From Bacilli bacterium (GTDB lineage Bacteria; Bacillota_I; Bacilli_A; RF39; UBA660), in contig JAFWMN010000011.1 of assembly GCA_017513865.1 (NCBI GenBank), positions 1 to 64,000 of the forward strand: DNA of 64,000 nucleotides, read 5' to 3'. The translations under genes and the position numbers were made by a program. Shown here in pieces: positions 8,376-16,168 of the stretch. Numbering within the stretch: the first letter of the stretch is position 1; every line of letters starts with the position of its first letter. Below the pieces are notes generated by a model. It was not told the DNA's origin and ran no database searches. It worked only from the letters and a program-made list of their open reading frames with translations.

Positions 8376-8811
8376 AATTTAATTTTTCTCTTATAATACT
8401 ACTAACTTTACCCATATCAGCTTTTCCTTTAACTAAAGGAGTAACTTCCTTCATAATCTTACCCATATCTTTACTTGATTCTGGTTTGATTTTTTCAAAA
8501 ACTTTTTCAATTATTTCTATAACTTCTTCATCAGTTAACTGTTTAGGTAAATAAGCTGTTAAGATATCTATTTCTTTAGAAGTAGCTTCTATTAAATCTT
8601 CTCTTGCTCCTTTTTCAAATTCTTTAATAGATTCTTTTCTTGTTTTTATCTGTTTAGAAATAACATCAATAACCTCTTCATCAGTAAGTTCTCTTTTTTT
8701 ATTAAGTTCTTCCATCTGCATAGCAGACTTAACCATTCTAATAACAGCAAGCTTTGGTTTATCTTGAGCCTTCATTGCATTTTTTAAATCCTCTAAAATT
8801 TGATTTCTCAT
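8374..8811 (-). CDS. yqeY: GatB/YqeY domain protein
   Basis: A 145-residue all-helical protein with the YqeY pattern: MRNQILEDLKNAMKAQDKPKLAVIRMVKSAM at the start and a C-terminal half like the tail domain of GatB (YLPKQLTDEEVIEII, then DMGKIMKEVTPLVKGKADMGKVSSIIREKL). A role in tRNA or amidotransferase biology is suspected from the GatB likeness but unproven. The ATG at 8811 has GGGAGA upstream; the one at 8826 contains that site. It follows rpsU, the order seen in many Bacillota. Confidence 0.88.
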   Translation of the reverse strand: MRNQILEDLKNAMKAQDKPKLAVIRMVKSAMQMEELNKKRELTDEEVIDVISKQIKTRKESIKEFEKGAREDLIEATSKEIDILTAYLPKQLTDEEVIEIIEKVFEKIKPESSKDMGKIMKEVTPLVKGKADMGKVSSIIREKLN

Positions 8812-8828
8812 AATATCTCCCTTCATTA

Positions 8829-8852
8829 TTCAAAAAGACCAATAATGGTCTT
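8829..8852 (-). terminator. Terminator hairpin between rpsU and yqeY
   Basis: Stem AAGACC with GGTCTT (8835-8852) is followed by a short T run on the minus strand and overlaps the rpsU stop codon. It likely lowers but does not abolish yqeY expression. Confidence 0.6.
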
Positions 8853-9051
8853 AATAACTATTTCTATTTTCTCTATATGCTCTTTTTCTAGTATTTCTAA
8901 TACCTTGTTCTTTTTTTAGTCTACGTCTAACGCCAGGTTTCAAATAACCTTCCATATTTTCTCTAAGTTTCCTGCGGGAGCCATCTTTGTCGACTTTGAG
9001 TGTTCTAAGTGCACCATCGACATTACCATTTCTAACTACTACTTTGGTCAT
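8851..9051 (-). CDS. rpsU: Ribosomal protein S21
   Basis: Small-subunit protein S21 with 66 residues, close to the usual length: MTKVVVRNGNVDGALRTLK at the start and an Arg/Lys-rich helical rest (PGVRRRLKKEQGIRNTRKRAYRE). The longer frame upstream lacks S21 likeness, and GGAGGG lies six bases before this ATG. It precedes yqeY and follows the bacteriocin locus, from which it is separated by a terminator. Confidence 0.95.
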   Translation of the reverse strand: MTKVVVRNGNVDGALRTLKVDKDGSRRKLRENMEGYLKPGVRRRLKKEQGIRNTRKRAYRENRNSY

Positions 9052-9079
9052 AAAAATCCCTCCCTTCTCGGCTAAACAT

Positions 9080-9108
9080 ATTATAACACGAATTTCCTTT
9101 ATTTTAAA
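9080..9108 (-). promoter_or_regulatory. rpsU promoter
   Basis: TTTAAA (9108-9103), 17 bases, then TATAAT (9085-9080) with a TG extension. It is about 30 bases upstream of the rpsU start. Confidence 0.6.
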
Positions 9109-9124
9109 GCATTTTTTCAAAAAA

Positions 9125-9152
9125 ATAAAAAAAGTGAGAAATTTTCTCACTT
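9125..9152 (-). terminator. Strong terminator of the bacteriocin operon
   Basis: Stem AAGTGAGA with TCTCACTT (9132-9152) followed by T7 on the minus strand. It overlaps the stop codon of the second peptide gene. Confidence 0.85.
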
Positions 9153-9312
9153 ATATTCCGCAAGGTTTATTAGATGTTACTCTTCTAATAGTAGATCCTA
9201 AACTTTTTCCGAGTTCCATAAGCATAGTAACACCCTTAACAATCGCGTTTATTAAAGTAGCCGAAATATATCCTCCACTTATTTTTAAAAGGCTTTCTTT
9301 ATCTAATATCAT
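9151..9312 (-). CDS. Double-glycine-leader peptide 2 (putative two-peptide bacteriocin)
   Basis: A 53-residue precursor. Residues 1-14 (MILDKESLLKISGG) form a typical double-glycine leader, cut after GG by C39 peptidases. The predicted mature peptide has 39 residues (15-53), beginning YISATLINAIVKG and ending SNKPCGI. It is cationic and amphipathic, with a GxxxG motif (GKSLG, 35-39) and one Cys at 51. GAGGTG lies 7 bases before the ATG, and the start overlaps the end of peptide 1 by 14 bases, so the two are made together. Family naming is from the leader and context; no known bacteriocin was recognised. Confidence 0.8.
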   Translation of the reverse strand: MILDKESLLKISGGYISATLINAIVKGVTMLMELGKSLGSTIRRVTSNKPCGI

Positions 9313-9442
9313 TAATACACCTCACTGGATTTAAAAAGCCATCAATCATGCTGATTAAAAAAGCGATTGCCGCTCCTATAGAAGTAGCTAAACCAAAACC
9401 ACCACCAGATAAATTCATAAGTTCTTTTTCATCTAATTTCAT
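9299..9442 (-). CDS. Double-glycine-leader peptide 1 (putative two-peptide bacteriocin)
   Basis: A 47-residue precursor. The leader MKLDEKELMNLSGG (1-14) closely resembles that of peptide 2 and ends in GG. The predicted mature peptide has 33 residues: a Gly/Ala/Ile-rich, membrane-seeking helix (GFGLATSIGAAIAFLISMI) with GAAIA as a GxxxG-like motif, then DGFLNPVRC and a charged end; one Cys at 42. AAAGGA lies 5 bases before the ATG. It begins 11 bases past the exporter stop. The pairing with peptide 2 fits class IIb bacteriocins, though quorum-sensing peptides are an alternative. Confidence 0.8.
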   Translation of the reverse strand: MKLDEKELMNLSGGGFGLATSIGAAIAFLISMIDGFLNPVRCINDIR

Positions 9443-9453
9443 AAAAATCCTTT

Positions 9454-11448
9454 CTAACTGCGCACTTCATCTAAAACAACTTTTCCCTTATCTAATTTTA
9501 AAAATCTATCAAACAAATCTAAATTATCAAATCGGTGTGAAATATAAATAATTGTTTTATTCGTATACTCTTTAAATAGCCTTTTTAATATTCTCCTTTC
9601 CATATTAATATCAACTTGACTTAACCCTTCATCGATAATTAAAACATTAAAATTAGTAAGCGCTCTAGCTAAAACAATTCTTTGTCTTTGACCATCTGAA
9701 ATATTAAAACCATCTTCTTCTATTAACATATTATAATCATCAACAAATTCGTCTAGTTCACATATTTCGTTATTTTTAAAATTAAATAAATTATCAATAA
9801 TTCGCCCAGTAAATAATATTTCTCTAGGTGAAACATATAAAACATTTTTAAAACTAAACTTATTGCTTTCTTTTCCATCAACACAAACATTACCATCATA
9901 ATCATCATAATAGCCTTTAACAATTTTAAATAAAGTACTTTTACCTGAGCCACTTTGACCACTTACCATTAATTTAGTGCCGTTTTTAATATTTAAATTA
10001 ATATTATTTAAAACTTTATCTACTTTATTAAAACTATAATTTAGATTTTTAATACATATATCACCATTAACTAATATATTTTCTTTTCTGTTTTCCTTAA
10101 TAAAAAGTTCTCCAATATGCTCAATAGAACTTTTAACTTCATTAATTTCAAAATCAAATTCCAAAATACTTTTAAAAGAACTATTAAATAAATTTGAAAG
10201 CAAAAATATAGTTATAAACATTTCTATAGGAAAACCATTTCTTATACTAATAGTCCCATAAAATATAATTAATATAATGTTTAAATTACTTATTATTTCC
10301 CTAAACAAATACTCAGTATTCTTAATTTTATCAAATTTTTTACTAATATCTAAATACTTTATATACTCATTTTCAAAATCAAAAATTCTTTTTTCCATAA
10401 TACCTATATTTCTAATAGTTTCATAACCTTTAATGCTTTCCACAATATATGAATTAATAAAAGCCTTCTTTCTTAAAAGTGAATCTGTTAAATAATAATT
10501 CTTATTTTTAAAATATAAATACAAAATAAGATACAAACTAACGGTAAACATATTAATAATAAAAAATTGATAACTAATAAAAAATAAAAATATAGCTAAC
10601 AAAATTATTAAAGGAATGTTTATAAAGATAGTAATAGACAAATTGTTAATAACATTTTTAATCAAAAACAAATCACTAAAATAACTAGAAATTTCCCCAG
10701 TTGTTTTATTTTTGCAGTAACAATAAGGAAGATAAATAATATGACTAAAAGTATTTATAGAAAGATTTCGGTCAATATTTTGATTAATTTTAATTATTAT
10801 TAAATTTCTAACATAACCAGCAATTATTATAAATAAAAGTAAAAATGAAAAAAGTAAAATGATTTTCATTAGAAAAAAACTATGAATATTCATAATCACT
10901 GCTTGAATAAAAAATGAAGAAAAAATAGAAGCAATAGAAATAATTAATGAAAGAAAACTAATAATAATTAAATATTTAATATTTGGCTTTATAAGCTTAA
11001 ACAAAAACTTAAAAACACTAACCTCCTTTTCCTTAATAAGTTTTCTTTTTAGAGTCATAGAAATAATAACACCAGTAAATATAGATAAAAATTCATCAAA
11101 ATTCATTTTTATTATTCCTTTTGAAGGATCTCCTATAATAAGATATTTCTTTTTAAAATTAATCTCATATATCACCACATAATGGTTGTAGGAGTCTATA
11201 TTTATAAGGGCAATACATGGGCATTTTATTAAAGAAAAATCTTTATATTTATATCCTTCACTATCAAAACCTAATGACTTTAAAACTTCAACCATATGAT
11301 AAGCTGTTGTTCCTTTATTATTAGTACAAAGCATATCACTTAATTTATCTAAACTTATATAACCACCGTAATACTTTAAAATCATTAAAATACATGCCGG
11401 TCCACAATCTTTCAAACCCCTTTGTTTAACAAAAGGATACTTTTTCAT
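9454..11448 (-). CDS. Peptidase-containing ABC exporter (C39, bacteriocin processing and secretion)
   Basis: Cleaves double-glycine leaders and exports the peptide. The N-terminal C39 protease has Gln9, Cys15 (QRGLKDCGPAC), His89 (YNHYVV) and Asp107 (GDPSKG). A six-helix ABC membrane domain spans about 150-430. The ATPase domain has Walker A (GQSGSGKST, 497-505), signature ISDGQRQR (583-590; the usual SGGQ has Asp here), Walker B with Glu607 and H-loop His638. Length 664 is slightly short for the family. GGAGGTGA precedes the ATG. It heads an operon with the two peptide genes; no immunity protein or accessory protein gene was seen. Confidence 0.92.
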   Translation of the reverse strand: MKKYPFVKQRGLKDCGPACILMILKYYGGYISLDKLSDMLCTNNKGTTAYHMVEVLKSLGFDSEGYKYKDFSLIKCPCIALINIDSYNHYVVIYEINFKKKYLIIGDPSKGIIKMNFDEFLSIFTGVIISMTLKRKLIKEKEVSVFKFLFKLIKPNIKYLIIISFLSLIISIASIFSSFFIQAVIMNIHSFFLMKIILLFSFLLLFIIIAGYVRNLIIIKINQNIDRNLSINTFSHIIYLPYCYCKNKTTGEISSYFSDLFLIKNVINNLSITIFINIPLIILLAIFLFFISYQFFIINMFTVSLYLILYLYFKNKNYYLTDSLLRKKAFINSYIVESIKGYETIRNIGIMEKRIFDFENEYIKYLDISKKFDKIKNTEYLFREIISNLNIILIIFYGTISIRNGFPIEMFITIFLLSNLFNSSFKSILEFDFEINEVKSSIEHIGELFIKENRKENILVNGDICIKNLNYSFNKVDKVLNNINLNIKNGTKLMVSGQSGSGKSTLFKIVKGYYDDYDGNVCVDGKESNKFSFKNVLYVSPREILFTGRIIDNLFNFKNNEICELDEFVDDYNMLIEEDGFNISDGQRQRIVLARALTNFNVLIIDEGLSQVDINMERRILKRLFKEYTNKTIIYISHRFDNLDLFDRFLKLDKGKVVLDEVRS

Positions 11449-11516
11449 ATTATCACCTCCTCATTTATTAATATACTGAAGGTTTTTATGATTTCCTTTT
11501 TATAAGCAAGTTTATA

Positions 11517-11547
11517 AACAAAAAACTTTAGAAAAATTCTAAAGTTT
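11517..11547 (-). terminator. Terminator after rsmD
   Basis: An 11-bp perfect stem (11523-11533 with 11537-11547) followed by TTTTTTGTTT on the minus strand. It isolates the bacteriocin operon, which must start inside 11449-11520. Confidence 0.8.
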
Positions 11548-11555
11548 AATAATAG

Positions 11556-12077
11556 TTATGACCTATATATTTGAATAGTTTTAGGCCCATAACTTTTTTC
11601 TTTTATAAGCTCTAAATTTGTTTCGATTTTAATGTTTTCAAATTCACAAACCACAATACCACCTTTATTAAGTATTTCTCTTTCTTCAATAATTCTTAAA
11701 GCTTTATTCATAAGATCTGCTCTATAAGGTGGATCTAAAAATATAATATCAAATTTTTCATTAGTCTCTTTTAAATACTTTTTATAATCTATATTTAAAA
11801 TCAAAATATCATCATTGAATGATTTTGTAGTATCTTTTAATATATCAGTAATTTTTTTATTATTATCAGTAAGTACTAATCTTTTAGCCCCATTACTAAT
11901 AGCTTCTATTCCTAAAGAACCACTACCTGCAAATAAATCTAAAACTACTGCATCAGGCACATAACTTTGAATCATCCCAAATAATGATTCTTTAACTCTA
12001 TTCATCGTTGGTCTAGTGCCTTCTATATCATATGCATTTAATTTTTTACCTTTATATTTTCCACTAATAATTCGCAT
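11556..12077 (-). CDS. rsmD: 16S rRNA (guanine966-N2)-methyltransferase
   Basis: SAM-dependent enzyme that methylates G966 of 16S rRNA during small-subunit assembly. Seen: MRIISGKYKGKKL at the N-terminus, the SAM-binding motif DLFAGSGSLGIEA at about 47-59, and the catalytic LDPPY near residue 117. At 173 residues it has typical length. GGTGA precedes the ATG. The order ylbD-ylbE-rsmD matches the Bacillus ylb region; coaD, its usual partner, is not present here. Confidence 0.95.
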   Translation of the reverse strand: MRIISGKYKGKKLNAYDIEGTRPTMNRVKESLFGMIQSYVPDAVVLDLFAGSGSLGIEAISNGAKRLVLTDNNKKITDILKDTTKSFNDDILILNIDYKKYLKETNEKFDIIFLDPPYRADLMNKALRIIEEREILNKGGIVVCEFENIKIETNLELIKEKSYGPKTIQIYRS

Positions 12078-12103
12078 AAAATCACCACTATTATTTTAAC
12101 ACA

Positions 12104-12325
12104 CTATTTTAACGCCTGCATAATTTTTTCCATCATTTCGAAAGTATTAAAAATATTTTCTATTTTATCAATTTTATTAAGGCGATATTCCTTCTTAATT
12201 TCCTCTTCAAAAGCTTTAAAATTATTAAAATCTCTATTTAATAATTTATACCAATAAGAATGTGATCTTAAATAACGTAAATAATAAGGATTTTCCCTTA
12301 TTTTAAACTGAATAGGTAAAATCAA
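12104..12325 (-). CDS. ylbE: YlbE-like protein
   Basis: A 73-residue protein that fits the YlbE family: RENPYYLRYLRSHSYWYKLLNRDFNNFKAFEEEIKKEYR aligns with the family pattern of a short HPxWYR-like core followed by helices. Function is unknown in Bacillus. It overlaps ylbD by 4 bases (ATGA), so the two are translationally coupled, and lies 26 bases upstream of rsmD. Confidence 0.75.
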   Translation of the reverse strand: MILPIQFKIRENPYYLRYLRSHSYWYKLLNRDFNNFKAFEEEIKKEYRLNKIDKIENIFNTFEMMEKIMQALK

Positions 12326-12663
12326 TCTTCAAAATGTTTATAAACTGGCCTTGGTTTATACTCTTCATTATTGGTATTTTTACCGTCATTTTTAGATGAC
12401 ATTTCTTGAAATAAACTTATCACTCTTTGCACACTATTAACCCCTGATTGAATACTATCTAAATCTAAATTTTTAATATAATCAAATAAACCAGTACTAC
12501 TGTTAACAGACTTATTTAAATACTCTTTCCAAACACTATCATCCTCACCATACATATCATATATTTCATAAAATTTTTGCCAAGTCATTGTTCCATCTTG
12601 AACATGTTTAATTAAACTAGGATTTTTTTTTACAAAAACTTTAAAACTATCTTTAGTATTCAT
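12322..12663 (-). CDS. ylbD: YlbD-like protein (spore-coat-protein family)
   Basis: A 113-residue protein with the YlbD pattern FKVFVKKNPSLIKHVQDGTMTWQKFYEIYDMYGEDDSVW. Bacillus YlbD is annotated as a putative coat protein, but nothing else here implies sporulation. The ATG at 12663 has AGGTGA upstream; the GTG at 12672 lies inside that site. Paired with ylbE, it is good evidence for a Bacilli relative. Confidence 0.75.
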   Translation of the reverse strand: MNTKDSFKVFVKKNPSLIKHVQDGTMTWQKFYEIYDMYGEDDSVWKEYLNKSVNSSTGLFDYIKNLDLDSIQSGVNSVQRVISLFQEMSSKNDGKNTNNEEYKPRPVYKHFED

Positions 12664-12706
12664 TATAATCACCTACACTAATATATGCCTTTAAATAAAA
12701 AAAAGA

Positions 12707-13201
12707 CTATGAATTTTGAACATAATCTAATTTGACTGTAAGTGAAGCATTTAACACACTAGGTTGCATCGTAACCGCATTATTATAAGAAACTATCACT
12801 GTAAATACATCGGAAGATCCTGCAGTTAAAACATCACCTTCAGCTATTCCACTAGTTTGAAATATAATAGCTGGATTATTAGAATCAGTAAGTGTTATTT
12901 TATCTACTTTAGCGTCAACTGTTCCACTATTTTTTACTGTAACATCATAAGTCATACTATCGCCAGGAGAAACTAAAGTAGTTTTAAAAGTAGCTGATGT
13001 TTTAGTATAAACTGGAGGATTAGTATCTGATGCATCTCCTATTTTATTTTTACTTTCAATATTTATTATTTCAACATCCCAACTAGTATCAATGCTTGCT
13101 GTACCATTTATTTTAAGATTAGTACTAAAAGCTGCAAATCCAATAGCTAATAAACATACAATACCAATCAAAACAAAAATAATTACATAACTTTTTTTCA
13201 T
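12707..13201 (-). CDS. TasA/camelysin-like secreted protein (copy A)
   Basis: A 164-residue secreted protein. The signal segment (3-25) ends in GFAAF, the SipW-type site in which cleavage leaves a mature N-terminal Phe. Then comes STNLKINGTASIDTSWDVEI, shared by four proteins in the window. The rest is an all-beta domain containing VSPGDSMTYDVTVKNSGTVDAKV and ending LDYVQNS. It groups with the protein at 22618 rather than with the two longer ones. It has its own promoter and lies about 8 kb from the SipW-like gene. A structural, fibre-forming role is inferred. Confidence 0.72.
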   Translation of the reverse strand: MKKSYVIIFVLIGIVCLLAIGFAAFSTNLKINGTASIDTSWDVEIINIESKNKIGDASDTNPPVYTKTSATFKTTLVSPGDSMTYDVTVKNSGTVDAKVDKITLTDSNNPAIIFQTSGIAEGDVLTAGSSDVFTVIVSYNNAVTMQPSVLNASLTVKLDYVQNS

Positions 13202-13225
13202 ATCATCAACTTACTTTCTATTTAT

Positions 13226-13254
13226 ATTTTATCATTTGTTAAAACTTTTGTAAA
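13226..13254 (-). promoter_or_regulatory. Promoter of TasA-like copy A
   Basis: TTTACA (13254-13249), 17 bases, TAAAAT (13231-13226), ending about 25 bases before the ATG. Confidence 0.6.
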
Positions 13255-13256
13255 TA

Positions 13257-13285
13257 TACAAAAAGTCTCAGTTTAACTAAGACTC
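13257..13285 (-). terminator. Terminator overlapping a stop codon
   Basis: A 10-bp stem with one mismatch (13264-13273 with 13275-13284) is followed by TTTTTG on the minus strand. It closes the LtaS-like transcript. Confidence 0.7.
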
Positions 13286-13923
13286 TTATCATTCATTGAA
13301 GCCACTTCAATTTTCTTATCATTATGAATTAATACTAAGGTGCCAGAAGTTTGATAGTCCATATCAGATTTATATGTAATTTCAAAATTAACCACATAAG
13401 CACCTTCATCGGTAGAATCACCATATTTAAATGACTCCGTTTTAACTTTTTCAACTTCTACATTAGTAACTATAGGCAAATCTTGTTTTCTATTACCATA
13501 TACATTACTTTCAACACTTTTATACATTGTATCAATCGCATATTTAGAAAAATCATCACGATATTTTTCATATACAAATTGTTTGCCTCCAACATCACTT
13601 TTATTTACTTTATTATCTAGATTAAAGAAATCAGCAACAAACATTTTACTAACTTGTAACATATACTCTTCTTCATTAACTTCATCTTTATTTAAAATTT
13701 TTTCAAGTTCTTTAAATAATTTTTTAAAATAAGGTGATGAAGTTTCTTTTAAAGTGTACCCATACTTATCGATACTAGAAATATTTTTGATTTCTTTAGT
13801 AGGTGTTTTTTTAACATTCATTTTTTGATAAGCATAGTAACCTCCACCAGCGATTACGCCAAGTAAAATAAGTAAAATAAATATTCTACCAAATTTTATT
13901 TTCCTTTTTCTTTTTTTTGCCAT
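13273..13923 (-). CDS. Membrane-anchored protein of unknown function next to the LtaS-like gene
   Basis: I do not recognise this 216-residue protein. A highly basic N-terminus (MAKKRKRKIKFGR) precedes one membrane helix (about 13-30), followed by an extracellular domain of about 180 residues that looks alpha/beta, ending with VNFEITYKSDMDYQTSGTLVLIHNDKKIEVASM. It starts 3 bases after the stop of the LtaS-like gene, so it is co-transcribed with it and may assist in polymer synthesis or anchoring. Confidence 0.7.
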   Translation of the reverse strand: MAKKRKRKIKFGRIFILLILLGVIAGGGYYAYQKMNVKKTPTKEIKNISSIDKYGYTLKETSSPYFKKLFKELEKILNKDEVNEEEYMLQVSKMFVADFFNLDNKVNKSDVGGKQFVYEKYRDDFSKYAIDTMYKSVESNVYGNRKQDLPIVTNVEVEKVKTESFKYGDSTDEGAYVVNFEITYKSDMDYQTSGTLVLIHNDKKIEVASMNDKSLS

Positions 13924-13926
13924 ACT

Positions 13927-15957
13927 CTACTCTCCTTTAAGAACCTTATCGGATTCTGCTATCTTCTTAATTAAATCATGAACAATAATATCATTTGAAA
14001 CAGCAATTTCTTGTTCCGCACGCTTGCTATATTTATCAATATAACCAGCCTCGATAACCGCCTTATCATCTAATACTACAGCCTCATCATTTTGGCTATC
14101 ATAATATAACTTATCGGTTAAAAAATTACTATTTGGGAAAATAATAAAATGATTATCTGTATTAAATACATCGTGTCCCAATGAATATTTACTATTTTCT
14201 ACCCCAAACATATTTGCTAAAGTTGGAAAAACATCATACATTCCAACTGGATATGTTATCTCTTTATTAATCTTTTTAGAAAGTTTTTTATCCTTAGTCC
14301 AAATTATAAATGGTACCTTTCTATTTAGTTCATAATCATATTTTGTATACTCTTTATATTCTGGATCATCAGATTTTCTTATAGAATCTGTTTCTGGATT
14401 ATAGTTATAATAATAATCATATTCAGCCCTTTTAATCTTAGAATCATGATCGCCATATATAACAATAACTAAATCATCAAGCAACCCTTCTTCTTCAAGT
14501 TCATTTATAAATTCACCTAAAGCTTCGTCTGCATAATGAGATGTCGTAAAATATTTACCAAGCGTTGTATCTTTTAAATAACTATTGACAACCTCAGTAC
14601 CATCAGTCTTCGTATACTTGTATGTTAAATCTAAATCAGTATTATCTCCTAGTCCCTCAAAAGGTGTGTGATTAGTAAGCATTAATAAAGTACCATAATA
14701 TTTTCCCTTTTTATCTTTAATCTTTTTAATTATTTTGCTTGATTGCTTAAAGAAAGATTTATCTGAAAGACCAAGCCCAACAATATCATCGAGTTTATAA
14801 TCTTTATCATAATAATAGAAATTATCATATCCTAATGTTTTATGCATTGCTTCCCTATTCCAATAATTTCCTTTATTAGCATGCATACTAAACACATAAT
14901 AATTAGAATTTTTAAAACTCTTTTGGATAGAAGGATAATATCTATCATAATAACTTACAAATACTGTTCCGCTACTAGCTGGAAGGAGAGAAGTACTTAA
15001 AGTAAATTCCGTATCACTACTAGTTCCAACACTTTCTTGCGCATAAAAATTAGAAAAATACATACCTTCTGATGCTAATCTTTTTAAATTAGGTGCGATT
15101 TGTTTACCGTTAATTTCCGTATCTAATAAATAATTCATTATACTTTCAGCATGAATAACTAAAACATTTTTATCTTTAAAAATATCCGTGTACTCATTAT
15201 CAGATTTTTCCATTTTATTTTCTTCATAATACTCTCTAAACTCTTTAGCTGCCTTATCATAACCGAAAAGTGGGCTAATCTGTGGTTTTAAACTAGCTAT
15301 TAAATCATTGCCTTGATAAATGTAAATACCAAATTTCATAACTACATATTCTCTATTCCACTGTTTATAAAGTCTACTTATATCAGTTCCCGTTAAAGTA
15401 GAAGCAAAGAAAGCAGCCGAAATAGCCGCAGCAACTAAAACTTTTAAAAAATTTACTCTAGCTTTATTTTTTTCTCTTAATCTAGAATAATAACCACTTT
15501 TTTTTAGTTTGTGATGGACAAAGATAAGCATTAATGGAGCCCAAATATAACTAAAATCCTGCAAATCCATAATTGTTTGTAAAGCATCACTCACACCAAT
15601 TATTTGAAAACTTGTTGCCAGTAAAGAAAATGATGTAAATGAAATATAATTAGTATAATAAATTGAATTTATTAAACAAACCATCATTAAAACAATTGAC
15701 AAAGTAATATAATATTTAAACCTATGTTTAGGTTTAAAAAAATAGCCAAAAGATCCCACTAATAAAATAAATGTCATATCAGCAAAAATAGGACTAATAC
15801 TAGTGACATTTTTAACCGTAAATAATCTTAATAAAATTCCATTTATTAAAGATGAAATAACAAAAGCTGTAAATAAAACATTACTCTTAAAAAATATTAC
15901 AACTTCTTTTCTTACTTTAGAAAGTAAATCAAAAAATTTATGTCCAAAGTTTTTCAT
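13927..15957 (-). CDS. LtaS-like sulfatase-family membrane transferase
   Basis: Five or so N-terminal membrane helices (about 20-205) are followed by an extracellular alkaline-phosphatase/sulfatase domain. Key features: VIHAESIMNYLLD, the likely catalytic Thr in SVGTSSDTEF, a metal-type HANKGNYWNR and the distal VIYGDHDSK. These fit lipoteichoic acid synthases and related phosphoglycerol transferases, which polymerise glycerol phosphate from phosphatidylglycerol. At 676 residues it is a little longer than typical LtaS. The ATG at 15957 has GGGGTG upstream. An extended -10 (TGTTATAAT) lies just before it. Confidence 0.85.
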   Translation of the reverse strand: MKNFGHKFFDLLSKVRKEVVIFFKSNVLFTAFVISSLINGILLRLFTVKNVTSISPIFADMTFILLVGSFGYFFKPKHRFKYYITLSIVLMMVCLINSIYYTNYISFTSFSLLATSFQIIGVSDALQTIMDLQDFSYIWAPLMLIFVHHKLKKSGYYSRLREKNKARVNFLKVLVAAAISAAFFASTLTGTDISRLYKQWNREYVVMKFGIYIYQGNDLIASLKPQISPLFGYDKAAKEFREYYEENKMEKSDNEYTDIFKDKNVLVIHAESIMNYLLDTEINGKQIAPNLKRLASEGMYFSNFYAQESVGTSSDTEFTLSTSLLPASSGTVFVSYYDRYYPSIQKSFKNSNYYVFSMHANKGNYWNREAMHKTLGYDNFYYYDKDYKLDDIVGLGLSDKSFFKQSSKIIKKIKDKKGKYYGTLLMLTNHTPFEGLGDNTDLDLTYKYTKTDGTEVVNSYLKDTTLGKYFTTSHYADEALGEFINELEEEGLLDDLVIVIYGDHDSKIKRAEYDYYYNYNPETDSIRKSDDPEYKEYTKYDYELNRKVPFIIWTKDKKLSKKINKEITYPVGMYDVFPTLANMFGVENSKYSLGHDVFNTDNHFIIFPNSNFLTDKLYYDSQNDEAVVLDDKAVIEAGYIDKYSKRAEQEIAVSNDIIVHDLIKKIAESDKVLKGE

Positions 15958-16041
15958 ATTACACCCCATACTTCTAACATTATAACACTTTTTTACATGA
16001 AAAAAAAGTAGATAAACTCACTTATTTTTAAACAAATGTAA

Positions 16042-16068
16042 AATTAAAAAGTGGTGAAAAACCACTTT
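16042..16068 (-). terminator. Terminator downstream of the YihY gene
   Basis: Perfect 8-bp stem AAAGTGGT with ACCACTTT around a GAAAA loop (16048-16068), followed by TTTTTAATTTT on the minus strand. It lies about 100 bases past the YihY-family stop. Confidence 0.75.
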
Positions 16069-16122
16069 CAAATACCTTATAATACTTCTTAGAATTCTTA
16101 TAAAAGAAAACATCAAGTACTA

Positions 16123-16168
16123 GTAGTCTGGGGTAAGTACATACCAGGTATAAATATGTACCCACTAC
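16123..16168. other. Strong nested hairpin spanning the YihY stop codon
   Basis: A 5-bp outer stem (16123-16127 with 16164-16168) and an inner stem of 2+7 bp (16132-16133 and 16137-16143 with 16155-16163), interrupted by a 3-base bulge, enclose an 11-base loop. The paired arms are unusually GC-rich for this window. There is no T run, so it is not a simple terminator. It could be a 3'-end stability element or part of a small RNA. Confidence 0.5.

Noticed and set aside
9080-9095. A possible LexA box at the rpsU promoter (CACGAA next to the -10)
   Set aside because: Only the first half-site is present; the second GTT half is missing. The shared part comes from a common extended -10.
9348-9551. 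A plus-strand frame of 67 residues over the bacteriocin genes
   Set aside because: It is antisense to peptide 1 and the exporter end, lacks a ribosome binding site, and the minus-strand reading has leaders, starts and context.
12322-12663. Evidence for sporulation from the YlbD coat-protein label
   Set aside because: The label comes from Bacillus; no other sporulation gene is in the window.
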